A stretch of 64,000 bases of DNA from Sabulibacter ruber (GCF_017355955.1 NZ_JAFFID010000001.1:248001-312000), one strand, 5' to 3'; shown: positions 42,977 to 52,072, counted from the stretch's first letter. A program made the numbers and translations. The notes: generated by a model from the sequence alone, not told the origin.

Positions 42977-43873
42977 GTGATTTCGCATAAACACGTTGTC
43001 TTCCTGGAAGTGGCGCGGCAGCTCAGTTTTACAAAAGCCAGCCAGATTCTGTACATCAGCCAATCTGCCATCAGTAAACAGATCAAAGCGCTGGAGGAGC
43101 ATTACAAAACGGGTTTGTTTGAAAGATACGGGAACAGCATCAGCCTTACGCCCGCAGGAAAACTGCTTTACCAGAAGCTGGAGGCGGTGCAACTCATCCA
43201 AAACGAGCTTCACCAGGAACTTCCCCTTATCAGCAAAGACTTCCAGCCCAACACCACGTTGGTGCTGGGGGCCAGTACAACCGTGTCGCTCTACATTCTG
43301 CCCCCGGTGTTGTCTGAGTACCTTACCCGTTACCCGCAGGTGAACTTAACCCTCAAAAACCGGAACAGCGAAAACATACTCAAGGCGTTGCTGGACCATG
43401 ACATTGACCTGGGCATTATTGAGGGAATCAGGAAGATAAGCCAGGTGACCTACACGCCCTTCCTCACCGATGACGTGATTGCCGTCTGCTCGCACCGGAA
43501 CCCGCTGCAAAAGCATGAACTGGAGGTAAGTGACTTGTACCAGATCCCGCTGGCGCTACGGGAATCGGGGTCCGGCACGTTGGCGGTGCTGGAGGAGGCA
43601 CTGGTGCAGCGTGGGGTGAAGCTTTCCCAACTACCGGTGCGGGTGAGGCTAGGCGGCACCGAGGCCCTGAAGAACTTTGTGCGGGTAGATACCTGTATGG
43701 CTTTCCTGCCCCGGCAGGCCGTGCTGCATGAGCTCGACTCCGGAGAACTGGTGGAGGTAAAAATCAAAGATCTCCAGGTAAAAAGGACTTTCAGCTTTAT
43801 TCAGCGAAAAGGGACCGAAAACAACGCGCCTTACAAACACTTTCTGCAGTTCATGACCCGGCAGTATTCCTAA
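42977..43873 (+). CDS. LysR-family transcriptional regulator
   Basis: 298 residues from a GTG (MISHKHVVFLEVARQLSF). The N-terminal winged HTH is SFTKASQILYISQSAISKQIKALEEHYKTGLFER; the rest is the two-lobe effector domain. The closest look is to the CysB/CysL or CbbR-like groups, but the effector is unknown. It lies between the cupin and a threonine-synthase-like gene on the same strand, so one or both may be its targets. Confidence 0.85.
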   Translation: MISHKHVVFLEVARQLSFTKASQILYISQSAISKQIKALEEHYKTGLFERYGNSISLTPAGKLLYQKLEAVQLIQNELHQELPLISKDFQPNTTLVLGASTTVSLYILPPVLSEYLTRYPQVNLTLKNRNSENILKALLDHDIDLGIIEGIRKISQVTYTPFLTDDVIAVCSHRNPLQKHELEVSDLYQIPLALRESGSGTLAVLEEALVQRGVKLSQLPVRVRLGGTEALKNFVRVDTCMAFLPRQAVLHELDSGELVEVKIKDLQVKRTFSFIQRKGTENNAPYKHFLQFMTRQYS

Positions 43874-43950
43874 ACGGAATAGCCTATCTCCAAAAGCTAT
43901 TTGATATGGTTATACCCTTTGCCCATTTTGCCGGGGTAAAAGCCGAAACT

Positions 43951-45153
43951 ATGTCAACCTCTCTCTTAACTAGCGTTAGTAACATTTCTCACCTGGTTTG
44001 CTCAAAATGCCAGCAAGAGTATTCCCATGAATCTTTGCAGAGGGTTTCTGCCTGCTGCGGAATGCCTCTGCTAGCCCGGTATGCTGTTTCAGCTCCCTTT
44101 TCCCAGAAAGTCCTCCAAAACAAAGAGGGTACCATGTGGCGCTACCAGGAAATGCTGCCGGTGATCAAACCCGAGAATAAAGTCTCCTTAGGCGAAGGCT
44201 TCACCCCAATTCTTTCATTGAAAAACCTGGGTAGCTCCTATGGCTTTGAGAACCTCTTGCTAAAAGACGAAGGACAAAACCCCACCGGATCGTTCAAGGC
44301 CCGGGGCCTGAGCATGGCCATTTCCAAAGCTCTGGAACTTGGGGTAGAAGGGTGTATCATTCCCACAGCCGGGAACGCCGGAGTAGCCATGGCCGCTTAC
44401 TGCGCCAAAGCAAATCTGCCGGCAATAGTGGTCATGCCACGTCATACGCCCAAAGCCTTCAAAGAGGAGTGTTACTGGTACGGGGCCGAGGTGCACCTGT
44501 TGGATGGCCTCATTCATGACTGTGCCGCCGAGGTTAGAAAAATGAATCACCATGGGCAATTGCTGGATGTCTCCACCCTCAAAGAGCCGTACCGCCTGGA
44601 AGGAAAGAAAACCATGGGCTACGAACTAGCTGAACAGTTGCAATGGAATCTTCCTGACGTGATTCTGTACCCAGCAGGTGGCGGCACCGGGTTGATAGGC
44701 ATCTGGAAAGCTTTCCAGGAAATGATCGCCCTGGGTTGGCTGGACAAAGACGTGCGGTTGCCCCGCATGGTAGCGGTACAGGCCCAGAATTGCCGTCCGT
44801 TGGTAGATACTTTCCTGGGGTTGCAACAAAATTCCCAGCAGTATAACGGAAAGCCCACTATTGCCAATGGACTAGCCGTTCCCAGACCTTTGGGTGAGCC
44901 CCTGATGCTGCAGGTCTTGGCTGAATCAAAAGGTACTGCCATTGCCATCTCTGAGGAGGAAATGGTGGAAGGAATACGGGAAATTGGCAAAAAGGAGGGT
45001 CTTTTCGTGGCCCCCGAAGGTGCCGCCGTTTGGATGGCAGCCCGTCAACTGCTAAGCCAAGGATGGATTCAGGCCCAGGAGAAAGTCCTGTTGCTCAACA
45101 CGGGTGCCGGTCAGAAATACGTCCAGAACATAGAGGGACAATACCTTAACTAG
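43951..45153 (+). CDS. thrC: Threonine synthase-like PLP-dependent enzyme
   Basis: About 400 residues from the ATG at 43951, which is preceded by AAACT; an ATG at 43906 would add 15 residues. An N-terminal zinc-ribbon-like stretch (LVCSKCQQEYSHES...SACCGMPL) is followed by the PLP domain: PLP lysine in NPTGSFKARGLSMA, TAGNAGVAMAAYC, the phosphate-binding YPAGGGTGLIG, and LNTGAGQKY near the end. Most likely makes threonine from O-phosphohomoserine. A related beta-eliminating activity is possible since no hom or thrB is next to it. Confidence 0.8.
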   Translation: MSTSLLTSVSNISHLVCSKCQQEYSHESLQRVSACCGMPLLARYAVSAPFSQKVLQNKEGTMWRYQEMLPVIKPENKVSLGEGFTPILSLKNLGSSYGFENLLLKDEGQNPTGSFKARGLSMAISKALELGVEGCIIPTAGNAGVAMAAYCAKANLPAIVVMPRHTPKAFKEECYWYGAEVHLLDGLIHDCAAEVRKMNHHGQLLDVSTLKEPYRLEGKKTMGYELAEQLQWNLPDVILYPAGGGTGLIGIWKAFQEMIALGWLDKDVRLPRMVAVQAQNCRPLVDTFLGLQQNSQQYNGKPTIANGLAVPRPLGEPLMLQVLAESKGTAIAISEEEMVEGIREIGKKEGLFVAPEGAAVWMAARQLLSQGWIQAQEKVLLLNTGAGQKYVQNIEGQYLN

Positions 45154-45266
45154 CTCTTTTCCATTATAGGTTCCTTACACGGAGGTGCGAGTTGGCCGCA
45201 TCAATTTTGGGATATGCCGGTTTTTGCGTAAACTGGGGTGCCTACATCCATCACTTTGGCTCACCC

Positions 45267-46454
45267 ATGAATATTAAATCCTCCTTGTCGCTGGCCGCGG
45301 CAATCGGTCTTCTGGCCTCCTGTTCCAGTTCATACCAAACCCTGCACCAGAAGTCAATACTGGTAGACACCCACAACGATGTGCTTTCACAGGTAGTAAT
45401 GGAAGGCCACTCCATGGAAAAGGACCTCACCGGAATTGCTCATACAGATTTGGCCCGGTTGCGAAAAGGAGGCGTTGACGTACAGGTGTTCGCCATTTTC
45501 TGCGATGAGACTTACGGGACAGGCAGAGCATTCAGGTTCGCGAACCAGCAGATCGATTCGCTAGAGGCCATCGTGAAGCGAAACCCCGACAAATTGCAGT
45601 TGGTGTACACTCCCGCAGAAGCCCGGCAGGCGGTCAAGAACCACAAAACTGCGGCCTTAAGCGGAGTAGAGGGAGGCCACATGATTGAGGATAACCTGGA
45701 TAATCTTACCCACCTGTACAACCGGGGCGTTAGATACCTCACGCTTACCTGGAACAACAGTGTTGCCTGGGCTTCTTCCGCCGCTGATGAGAAGAAGGGA
45801 AGTGGCTACCACAACAAAAAAGGCCTGAACGACTTCGGGAAGCAAGTAGTAAAGCGGATGAATGAGTTGGGCATGTTAGTAGACCTATCGCACGTGGGAG
45901 AGCAGACCTTCTGGGACGTGATCAATACCACTTCCAAGCCGGTGTTAGTTTCGCATAGCTGTGCCGCTACCTTCAGTCCGCACCACCGAAACCTTACCGA
46001 TGACCAGATCAAAGCCGTGGGCAAAAACGGCGGAGTGATTCACCTGAACTTCTTCTCAGAGTTTCTGGACAGCGCCTACACCAACCGGATGAGTGCCTTT
46101 ATGGCCAAACATGATGCTGAGATTAAAGCCCTACGGCAAAAAGGTTTATCTGGCATGGCGCTTAGAGACGCTATTTTCCAGCAATACCCTAATGAGTCTG
46201 GCACCATCAATCCGCCGCTTTCTTTGCTCATTGACCACATAGACCATATTGTGAAGCTAGCCGGCATAGACCACGTTGGCCTGGGCTCTGATTACGACGG
46301 CATAAGTTCCACCCCGGTCAGCCTGGATGATGTAAGTACTTATCCTGTAATCACCAAGGCTTTGTTAGAGCGAGGGTACAAGAAAAAGGAGATAGAGAAG
46401 ATCTTAGGCGGTAATTTCCTTAGAATCTGGGAAGCTAACGCCAAAAAGAGCTAA
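45267..46454 (+). CDS. Membrane dipeptidase lipoprotein (peptidase family M19)
   Basis: About 395 residues from the ATG at 45267, giving a lipoprotein signal (LAAAIGLLASC) followed by SSS. Zinc ligands of the renal-dipeptidase family are present: His and Asp in LVDTHNDVL, Glu in SGVEGGHMI, His in VDLSHVGEQT and VLVSHSCAA, and Asp in VGLGSDYDGI. It cleaves dipeptides, possibly including D-amino-acid or cell-wall peptides, outside the cytoplasm. Confidence 0.9.
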   Translation: MNIKSSLSLAAAIGLLASCSSSYQTLHQKSILVDTHNDVLSQVVMEGHSMEKDLTGIAHTDLARLRKGGVDVQVFAIFCDETYGTGRAFRFANQQIDSLEAIVKRNPDKLQLVYTPAEARQAVKNHKTAALSGVEGGHMIEDNLDNLTHLYNRGVRYLTLTWNNSVAWASSAADEKKGSGYHNKKGLNDFGKQVVKRMNELGMLVDLSHVGEQTFWDVINTTSKPVLVSHSCAATFSPHHRNLTDDQIKAVGKNGGVIHLNFFSEFLDSAYTNRMSAFMAKHDAEIKALRQKGLSGMALRDAIFQQYPNESGTINPPLSLLIDHIDHIVKLAGIDHVGLGSDYDGISSTPVSLDDVSTYPVITKALLERGYKKKEIEKILGGNFLRIWEANAKKS

Positions 46455-46459
46455 AAAAC

Positions 46460-46491
46460 AAAAGCCTCTTTTCATAGAAAGGAGGCTTTTT
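46460..46491. terminator. Bidirectional terminator between convergent genes
   Basis: AAAAGCCTCTTTT, CATAG, AAAGGAGGCTTTTT. It lies between the dipeptidase stop (46454) and the pabC-like stop (46531). Confidence 0.82.
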
Positions 46492-46501
46492 ACTGTGTAC
46501 T

Positions 46502-46537
46502 GTTTTGGTGCTCTTTTTCCTAAAACATTACTAAAAC
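46502..46537. repeat. Intergenic palindrome at the 3' end of the pabC-like gene
   Basis: GTTTTGGTGCTCTTTTTCC, then TAAAACATTACTAAAAC. It runs over the pabC-like stop codon at 46531-46533. Confidence 0.5.
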
Positions 46538-47346
46538 AAAGTTTCGGCCGCAATTAGAAAGGGATGAATTGTAACCGGAAACGAAAGCTGGTCAAGCCCG
46601 CTGAGTTGCTTTATACCCGTGACATTGGCTGCAAATACAACTTCGGCCTCTTGTAGCAACTCCGGCTTGTACAGTCCTTCAGCCACGGAATAACCAAGCT
46701 GAAGGGCTAGCCTCATCAGGTTTCTTCTGGCAATTCCGTTTAGGCATCCGGTTTGCAAGGAAGGATTAAAGAGGGTGTTTTCCTTGATCCAGAAGATAGA
46801 GGAAGCCGTTAATTCTGCTACATGCCCCTGGCCATCCAATAAGAGCAGGTCATCTGCAGCTTTCTCTTTTTTCTCCCGGCTCGCGAGCACATATATGGGA
46901 GAGTGGACACCCTTAAAGCCCGAGAAAGGAGAGAAGTATGTTTGGACCGAGGTGCAGGTCTGTGCATGAACAAACTCTTGAGCAGGACTCTGAGAGGGTG
47001 CTGCGGTTACTATCCATTCTACGGCGTCTGTTTGTGGGGTGTATAAGCCTGCACCCGTCCGCCAAATTTTCCATTTCAATCTTCCCAACTCAGCGCAGTG
47101 GTTTTTACGGGCCAGTTCTTCCAGTTGGTCACTTAAAGCAGGTTTATTAAAGAAAGAAGGTATTTCCATCTTCAGAACAGCGGCTGCTTCCAGTACCCGG
47201 TCCAGATGGTCTTGCCAAAACCGGACTTTGCCATTCTGCATGATCATGGTTTCAAAGAAGCCATCGCTGTATTGAAAAGCCCGGTTAGAGAAGGGCAGCC
47301 GAAATTCTTCTTCTGAGATGAATTGTCCGTTGTAGAGAAGGTACAC
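46531..47346 (-). CDS. pabC: Class IV aminotransferase-fold protein, probable aminodeoxychorismate lyase
   Basis: 271 residues from a GTG (MYLLYNGQFISEEEFRLPFS). PLP-enzyme fold IV features: SDGFFETMIMQNGKVRFWQDHLDRV, GRLKWKIWRTG (the Lys that binds PLP), and TGCLNGIARRNLM. The family also includes D-amino-acid and branched-chain aminotransferases. PabC is my best guess from length and the SDGFFET motif. It is the last of three genes read leftward (merR, dprA, this one). Confidence 0.68.
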   Translation of the reverse strand: MYLLYNGQFISEEEFRLPFSNRAFQYSDGFFETMIMQNGKVRFWQDHLDRVLEAAAVLKMEIPSFFNKPALSDQLEELARKNHCAELGRLKWKIWRTGAGLYTPQTDAVEWIVTAAPSQSPAQEFVHAQTCTSVQTYFSPFSGFKGVHSPIYVLASREKKEKAADDLLLLDGQGHVAELTASSIFWIKENTLFNPSLQTGCLNGIARRNLMRLALQLGYSVAEGLYKPELLQEAEVVFAANVTGIKQLSGLDQLSFPVTIHPFLIAAETLF

Positions 47347-47396
47347 GCTTTAAAATCAGGTATAAAGGATTAGAACTTTGTTCAACTGGAAGTGAA

Positions 47397-48497
47397 TCAA
47401 ACTAAAGCAAACTGCTTGCCTGGGAGGCTTTTAACCCTTCCGCTGAACTCCAAAGTGAGCAGAACCGATGACAGCTGATTCATAGAAAGATTGGTGTGCC
47501 GGCTAATCACGTCAATATGGGAAGGGCCGGCTTCTTTGAGCGTTCTGAGCACTTGCCGTTCCTCGGCAGTGAACTCCTTCAGGTCCCATTCCTCCGTAGC
47601 AGGTACTGCCGGAGGAGCCAAGGCTTTGTCCCAATTGAGCAGTTCTTCCAGGTCTTTGAACTGGGTATAAGGAACCGCCTTCAGGGACTTGATGAGTTGG
47701 TTGCAGCCTTGGGACGTTTCTGAAAGAATAGGGCCCGGCACGGCCATCACCTCGCGGTCATAGCTGTGGGCAATGTCAGCGGAGATGAGCGAACCGCCCT
47801 TCTGGGTAGATTCCACTACAATGGTACAATCTGCCAGGCCAGCGATGATTCGGTTACGGGCGGGAAAGCGAGGAGCATCGGGTTTGGTCTCAAAGGGGTT
47901 CTCGGTTAACAGGCCGCCTTGGAAGAGCATTTTCTCGGCCACACTCTTGTGCACGCTGGGGTACACTGCATCAATCCCGGTTGCCATTACACCCACGGTG
48001 GGCAGTCCAGCCCGCAGCGCAGCTTTGTGGGCAGCAATGTCAATGCCATAGGCCAGGCCGCTTACCACCAGCGCCCCGTGTTTTACCAGGCCCTGCACCA
48101 GTTGCTCCGTTACCATGCGGCCGTACTCCGTGCTTTTACGGGTCCCCACAATGCTGATCACCTTGGAGGCGTTCAGGTCTGCTGTGCCTTTGTAATACAG
48201 CAGGAGCGGGGAATCTGGCAGGTTGCGTAAGCGGTTGGGGTATTCCGGCGAGGTATAGAACAGGATTTTAACCTTTTCCCTCTCGGCGCGGGCTAGAATC
48301 TGTTCCGCTTGCCGCAGTACTTCCTTCTGGTGAGTAGCAATCCTTCCGGCCAGCACATCACCCACTCCCGGAATCTTCGTCAGCCGCTCTTTGGGCACGG
48401 AGAAAACATCTTTCGCCGATCCGCAATAACTGACCAGTAGCCGTGCGTTTCCGCCGCCAATTCCGGGAATTAAGGGCAAAGCAACTTCGTGGAGCAT
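47397..48497 (-). CDS. dprA: DNA-processing protein DprA
   Basis: Loads RecA on single-stranded DNA taken up in transformation. 366 residues: an N-terminal helix-hairpin-helix-like region (PGIGGGNARLL, IPGVGDVLAGRIA), the Rossmann core (VSGLAYGIDIAAHKAAL, TVGVMATGIDAVYP, FPARNRIIAGLADCTIVVES, GGSLISADIA) and a C-terminal winged-helix domain (HIDVISRHTNLSMNQLSSVLLTLE). Confidence 0.92.
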   Translation of the reverse strand: MLHEVALPLIPGIGGGNARLLVSYCGSAKDVFSVPKERLTKIPGVGDVLAGRIATHQKEVLRQAEQILARAEREKVKILFYTSPEYPNRLRNLPDSPLLLYYKGTADLNASKVISIVGTRKSTEYGRMVTEQLVQGLVKHGALVVSGLAYGIDIAAHKAALRAGLPTVGVMATGIDAVYPSVHKSVAEKMLFQGGLLTENPFETKPDAPRFPARNRIIAGLADCTIVVESTQKGGSLISADIAHSYDREVMAVPGPILSETSQGCNQLIKSLKAVPYTQFKDLEELLNWDKALAPPAVPATEEWDLKEFTAEERQVLRTLKEAGPSHIDVISRHTNLSMNQLSSVLLTLEFSGRVKSLPGKQFALV

Positions 48498-48600
48498 GGT
48501 AGGGAGTTCTGAGTCAATAGTCCTGAGTCCTGAGTGGGTATATACGTTTAAAGCTCACCAAGTTATCAACTCAGAACTCAAGACTCAGAACTCAGAACTT
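48498..48600. repeat. ACTCAGAACTC-type short-period repeats before dprA
   Basis: The gap between merR and dprA is largely made of the unit GAGTTCTGAGTC and its complement: GAGTTCTGAGTCAATAGTCC near 48509 and ACTCAGAACTCAAGACTCAG near 48569. The two halves are complementary, so the transcript can fold into a long imperfect stem. The same unit recurs at 48955-49035. Confidence 0.6.
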
Positions 48601-48608
48601 GCTTCCCG

Positions 48609-48947
48609 CTAGGGAAGCTGTGATTTGATGCTGAGCAAAAACTCCTTCACTTTCTCCAGGCTCTGGATCATTTCAAATTTTTCGCGGGCCTGCACGCCGC
48701 GGTTTTTCAGCATCTCACGGGCGCCCTGGATGGTGTAGCCGCGCTCCTTTACCAAATGGTACACAAACCGTAGGTTTTCAATGTCTTTTGGCGAAAAGAG
48801 GCGGTTTCCTTTCTTGTTCTTTTTGGGCTTCAGAATATCGAATTCGGTTTCCCAGAACCTGATCAGCGAGGGGGCCACTTCAAACATGGCGGCCACTTCC
48901 CCAATGCTGTAATATTGTTTTTCTATATCGCGTTCTTTATAAGGCAC
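48609..48947 (-). CDS. MerR-family transcriptional regulator
   Basis: 112 residues from a GTG (MPYKERDIEKQYYSIGEV). Winged HTH: YSIGEVAAMFEVAPSLIRFWETEFDILKP, then NRLFSPKDIENLRFVYHLVKERGYTIQGAREML. There is no Cys-rich metal site or ligand domain after the short coiled coil. Small MerR proteins like this are common next to housekeeping genes in Bacteroidota; targets unknown. Confidence 0.87.
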   Translation of the reverse strand: MPYKERDIEKQYYSIGEVAAMFEVAPSLIRFWETEFDILKPKKNKKGNRLFSPKDIENLRFVYHLVKERGYTIQGAREMLKNRGVQAREKFEMIQSLEKVKEFLLSIKSQLP

Positions 48948-48954
48948 TTTCTTG

Positions 48955-49035
48955 AGAGTTCTGAGTCTGGAGTTATGAGTGCTGAGTCTGAAAGTATCTC
49001 AAGCCGACTCAGGACTCAAGAATCAGAACACAGGA
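48955..49035. repeat. Second ACTCAGAACTC-type repeat block before alaS
   Basis: GAGAGTTCTGAGTCTGGAGT and TGAGTGCTGAGTCTG on the left, then CCGACTCAGGACTCAAGAAT on the right: again two complementary halves. It lies between the divergent merR and alaS genes. Confidence 0.6.
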
Positions 49036-49037
49036 CT

Positions 49038-49073
49038 CTTTTTAGCTTGTTTTCTGAAAAACAGGCGTAAAAC
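49038..49073. repeat. Intergenic palindrome upstream of alaS
   Basis: CTTTTTAGCTTGTTTTC, T, GAAAAACAGGCGTAAAAC; directly after the short-period repeat block. Confidence 0.7.
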
Positions 49074-49107
49074 CTGCCGCCAGCCTCCGCAATTTGCCAA
49101 AAAAGCT

Positions 49108-49115
49108 TACTTTTG
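49108..49115 (+). promoter_or_regulatory. Candidate -7 box of the alaS promoter
   Basis: TACTTTTG is a perfect TAnnTTTG. No TTTG lies at the right distance upstream. Transcription would start near 49122. The leader contains a 7-bp closing stem (CGCAAGG 49123-49129 with CCTTGCG 49176-49182). Confidence 0.4.
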
Positions 49116-49212
49116 CAGGAGACGCAAGGCGCACTGGAACGGCAAAAATTGGCTTTTTCTTTCGCATTTACAAGACCTTGCGCCATAGATTAGAAAGCAA
49201 TTATTTAGATAC

Positions 49213-51849
49213 ATGACCTCCGCTGAGATCCGTCAGAAGTTCCTAGATTTCTTCGCCTCCAAAGGCCACCAGATTGTTCCGTCGGCGCCCATCGTGGTGA
49301 AAGACGACCCCACGCTCATGTTCATCAACTCCGGCATGGCGCCGTTCAAGGATTATTTCCTGGGCAACAAACCCGCGCCTTACGCCCGCGTGGCCGATAC
49401 CCAGAAATGCCTTCGCGTGTCTGGTAAGCACAATGACCTGGAGGAAGTAGGCTACGACACCTACCATCACACCATGTTTGAGATGCTGGGCAACTGGTCT
49501 TTTGGCGATTACTTTAAGCAGGACGCACTCAAATGGTCATGGGAATTGCTTACTGAGGTGTACAAGCTGCCCAAGGACAGGCTTTACGTGTCTGTGTTCC
49601 AGGGCGATGCTACTGAGAATCTGCCTATGGACCAGGAGGCGTTTGATATCTGGAAGACCATGATTGCGGAAGACCGCATTCTGATGGGCAATAAGAAAGA
49701 CAACTTCTGGGAGATGGGCGATACGGGTCCGTGCGGCCCTTGCTCTGAGATCCACGTAGACCTGCGTTCAGAGGAAGAAGTAGCCAAGATTCCCGGCAAA
49801 GACCTAGTGAATAATGACCATCCTCAGGTAGTGGAAATCTGGAATAACGTGTTTATGGAGTTCAACCGTCTGGCCGATGGCTCTTTGGTGAAACTTCCTG
49901 CGCAACACGTAGATACGGGCATGGGCTTCGAGCGTTTGTGCATGGCCATCCAGGGCAAACAGTCCAACTATGACACCGACGTTTTCCAGCCGCTTATCCA
50001 GTTCATTGCTGCTGAGGCCGGTGTAACATACGGTGAGAACGAGAAGACCGATATTGCCATCCGCGTGATTGCCGACCACATCCGGGCGATTTCCTTCACT
50101 ATTGCTGATGGGCAGTTGCCGAGCAACAACAAGGCTGGTTACGTGATCAGAAGAATTCTGCGGCGTGCAGTGCGGTATTCCTTCACCTACCTGAACTTCA
50201 AGAAGCCGTTCCTGAACACCATTGTTCCGGTGCTGGCTGATCAACTGGCCAATGTGTTCCCTGAACTGAAGGCTCAGCAAGCCTTTGTGCAGCGCGTGAT
50301 TGAGGAAGAAGAGAACGCGTTCCTGCGCACGCTGGAAAACGGTCTTAAGCGCCTGGAGTCACTGAACGATACTTTCAAGGCGAACGGCAATACCATTGAC
50401 GGTAAAACCGCCTTTGAACTGTACGATACCTTCGGGTTCCCGCTGGATCTGACCGCTCTGATTGCCAAGGAAAACGGCTTCACCATTGATGAGGCGGGCT
50501 TCACCGCCGAGATGGAGCAGCAGAAGAACCGTTCCCGCAACGCCGCTGCCACGGAGCAGGGCGACTGGGTGATTTTGCAACCAGAAGTGGAAACGGAGTG
50601 GGTAGCCTATGACGCCGAAGAGGTGGAAGCCCGCGTGGTTCGCTACCGCCAGGTGACCGCCAAAAACAAGAAGGAATTCCACGTAGTGCTGGACCGCACG
50701 CCTTTCTACGCCGAGAGCGGCGGACAGGTAGGCGATACCGGCGTACTTCAGTCAGAAGCGGGCACCGTGAAAGTGCTGGACACCAAAAAGGAAAACGACC
50801 TGATCCTGCACATCACAGCTGATCTGCCCAAAGACCTGGAAGCTCCGCTGAAAGCCAAGGTTGACAGCAAGCGTCGGGCTCTGATCAAGAAAAACCACTC
50901 GGCCACGCACTTGCTGCACGCCGCTTTGAAGCAGGTTTTAGGCGATCACGTGAACCAGAAAGGTTCTTTGGTGAGCGATAAACTGCTGCGCTTTGACTTC
51001 TCGCACTTCACCAAAGTGACCGAGGAGCAGTTGCGCGAGGTGGAGCACATCGTGAACGAGCGCATCCGGGAGTCTATTGAGAAAGACGAGCGCCGCAACG
51101 TGCCTATTGAAGAAGCGAAGAACATGGGCGCTATGGCTTTGTTCGGTGAGAAATACGGTGACTTCGTGCGGGTGATTACTTTCAACAAAGATTTCTCCAT
51201 TGAGCTTTGTGGCGGTATTCACGTGCAGAACACGGGGAACATCGGTTTCTTCAAGATCGTGAGCGAAAGCTCCGTGGCTGCCGGCGTAAGAAGAATTGAA
51301 GCCATCACCGCCGATGTGGCCGAGCAGTTCGTAGACGAGCAGATTTCCCAGTTTGAGGAAGTAAAGCAGTTGCTGGGCGTGCAGAAAGACTTCGGCAAAG
51401 CCATTGAAAAACTGCAGGACGAGAACAACGCACTGCGCAAGCAACTGGAAGCGTTTGAACTGAAGCAGGTAACTGCGCAGAAAGAGAAACTGGCGTCTCA
51501 GGTACAGAGCCGCGACGGCGTGAACTTCCTGGCAGCCCGTGTTGAAGTAAGCTCAGCCGATTACCTGAAGAAACTGGCCTTCGACCTGCGCAACGTAGTA
51601 GATAACCTGGTGCTGGTACTGGCTGCCGATGTAGACGGAAAACCGCAACTGGCCGTGATGCTGTCAGACGAAGTGGTTTCCGGCAAAGGCCTGAACGCCG
51701 TGCAAATGGTGAAGGAACTAGCCAAAGAGATCAAAGGCGGCGGCGGCGGACAGCCGTTCTACGCCACTGCCGGCGGAAAAGAAGTGGCTGGCTTAGATGC
51801 CGCCCTTGCCAAAGCCGAAGGTTTGATCCAGCAGGAATTAGCAAAGTAA
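49213..51849 (+). CDS. alaS: Alanine-tRNA ligase AlaS
   Basis: 878 residues, full length. The class II synthetase core is at the N-terminus (FLDFFASKGHQIVPSAP, FINSGMAPFKDYFLG, YHHTMFEMLGNWSFGDYFK). The editing domain has the zinc motif HSATHLLHAAL and CGGIHVQNTG. The C-terminal DHHA1/C-Ala region has the Gly-rich KGGGGGQPFYATAGG. A palindrome begins within its stop codon. Confidence 0.96.
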   Translation: MTSAEIRQKFLDFFASKGHQIVPSAPIVVKDDPTLMFINSGMAPFKDYFLGNKPAPYARVADTQKCLRVSGKHNDLEEVGYDTYHHTMFEMLGNWSFGDYFKQDALKWSWELLTEVYKLPKDRLYVSVFQGDATENLPMDQEAFDIWKTMIAEDRILMGNKKDNFWEMGDTGPCGPCSEIHVDLRSEEEVAKIPGKDLVNNDHPQVVEIWNNVFMEFNRLADGSLVKLPAQHVDTGMGFERLCMAIQGKQSNYDTDVFQPLIQFIAAEAGVTYGENEKTDIAIRVIADHIRAISFTIADGQLPSNNKAGYVIRRILRRAVRYSFTYLNFKKPFLNTIVPVLADQLANVFPELKAQQAFVQRVIEEEENAFLRTLENGLKRLESLNDTFKANGNTIDGKTAFELYDTFGFPLDLTALIAKENGFTIDEAGFTAEMEQQKNRSRNAAATEQGDWVILQPEVETEWVAYDAEEVEARVVRYRQVTAKNKKEFHVVLDRTPFYAESGGQVGDTGVLQSEAGTVKVLDTKKENDLILHITADLPKDLEAPLKAKVDSKRRALIKKNHSATHLLHAALKQVLGDHVNQKGSLVSDKLLRFDFSHFTKVTEEQLREVEHIVNERIRESIEKDERRNVPIEEAKNMGAMALFGEKYGDFVRVITFNKDFSIELCGGIHVQNTGNIGFFKIVSESSVAAGVRRIEAITADVAEQFVDEQISQFEEVKQLLGVQKDFGKAIEKLQDENNALRKQLEAFELKQVTAQKEKLASQVQSRDGVNFLAARVEVSSADYLKKLAFDLRNVVDNLVLVLAADVDGKPQLAVMLSDEVVSGKGLNAVQMVKELAKEIKGGGGGQPFYATAGGKEVAGLDAALAKAEGLIQQELAK

Positions 51850-51899
51850 ATTATGTTTCGGGGCTGCTTTCTTGGAATCAGCCCCGAAACATAATTTAC
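51846..51899. repeat. Intergenic palindrome, perfect 21-bp stem at the alaS stop
   Basis: Arms 51846-51866 and 51879-51899 are exact complements (TTTCGGGGCTG / CAGCCCCGAAA at the core), with a 12-nt loop. The left arm includes the alaS TAA stop, so the mRNA ends in this stem. Confidence 0.82.
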
Positions 51900-51914
51900 C
51901 TGTCAGACACTTTC

Positions 51915-52040
51915 TGGCGCGAGTCTCCAGACTCGTGACAAAAGATGAGGCGAGTCTCCAGACTCGCTAATTGGCAGGAATAGTTTAGGTAGTCTGGAGA
52001 CTACCGCTATCCAGAGGCGCGAGTCTGGAGAATCGCGCCA
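51915..52040. repeat. Four-hairpin composite repeat, different sequence
   Basis: 126 bp with outer arms CTGGCGCGAGTCTCCAGACT... (51915-51936) and a complement at about 52019-52040 with one mismatch. Two inner hairpins are GCGAGTCTCCAGACTCGC (51950-51967) and GTAGTCTGGAGACTAC (51989-52004). The plan matches the two composites in the paa locus although the sequence does not. Confidence 0.78.
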
Positions 52041-52072
52041 GTTTCAGATAAAATGAAATGGAAACAATAGCG

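Noticed and set aside
43951..45153. Diaminopropionate ammonia-lyase or cysteine synthase instead of threonine synthase
   Set aside because: The N-terminal zinc-ribbon-like segment and GSFKARG motif fit archaeal-type threonine synthase better, though I keep some doubt.
50938..51444. 168-codon open frame antisense to alaS
   Set aside because: Shadow of alaS; no start signal or neighbour supports it.
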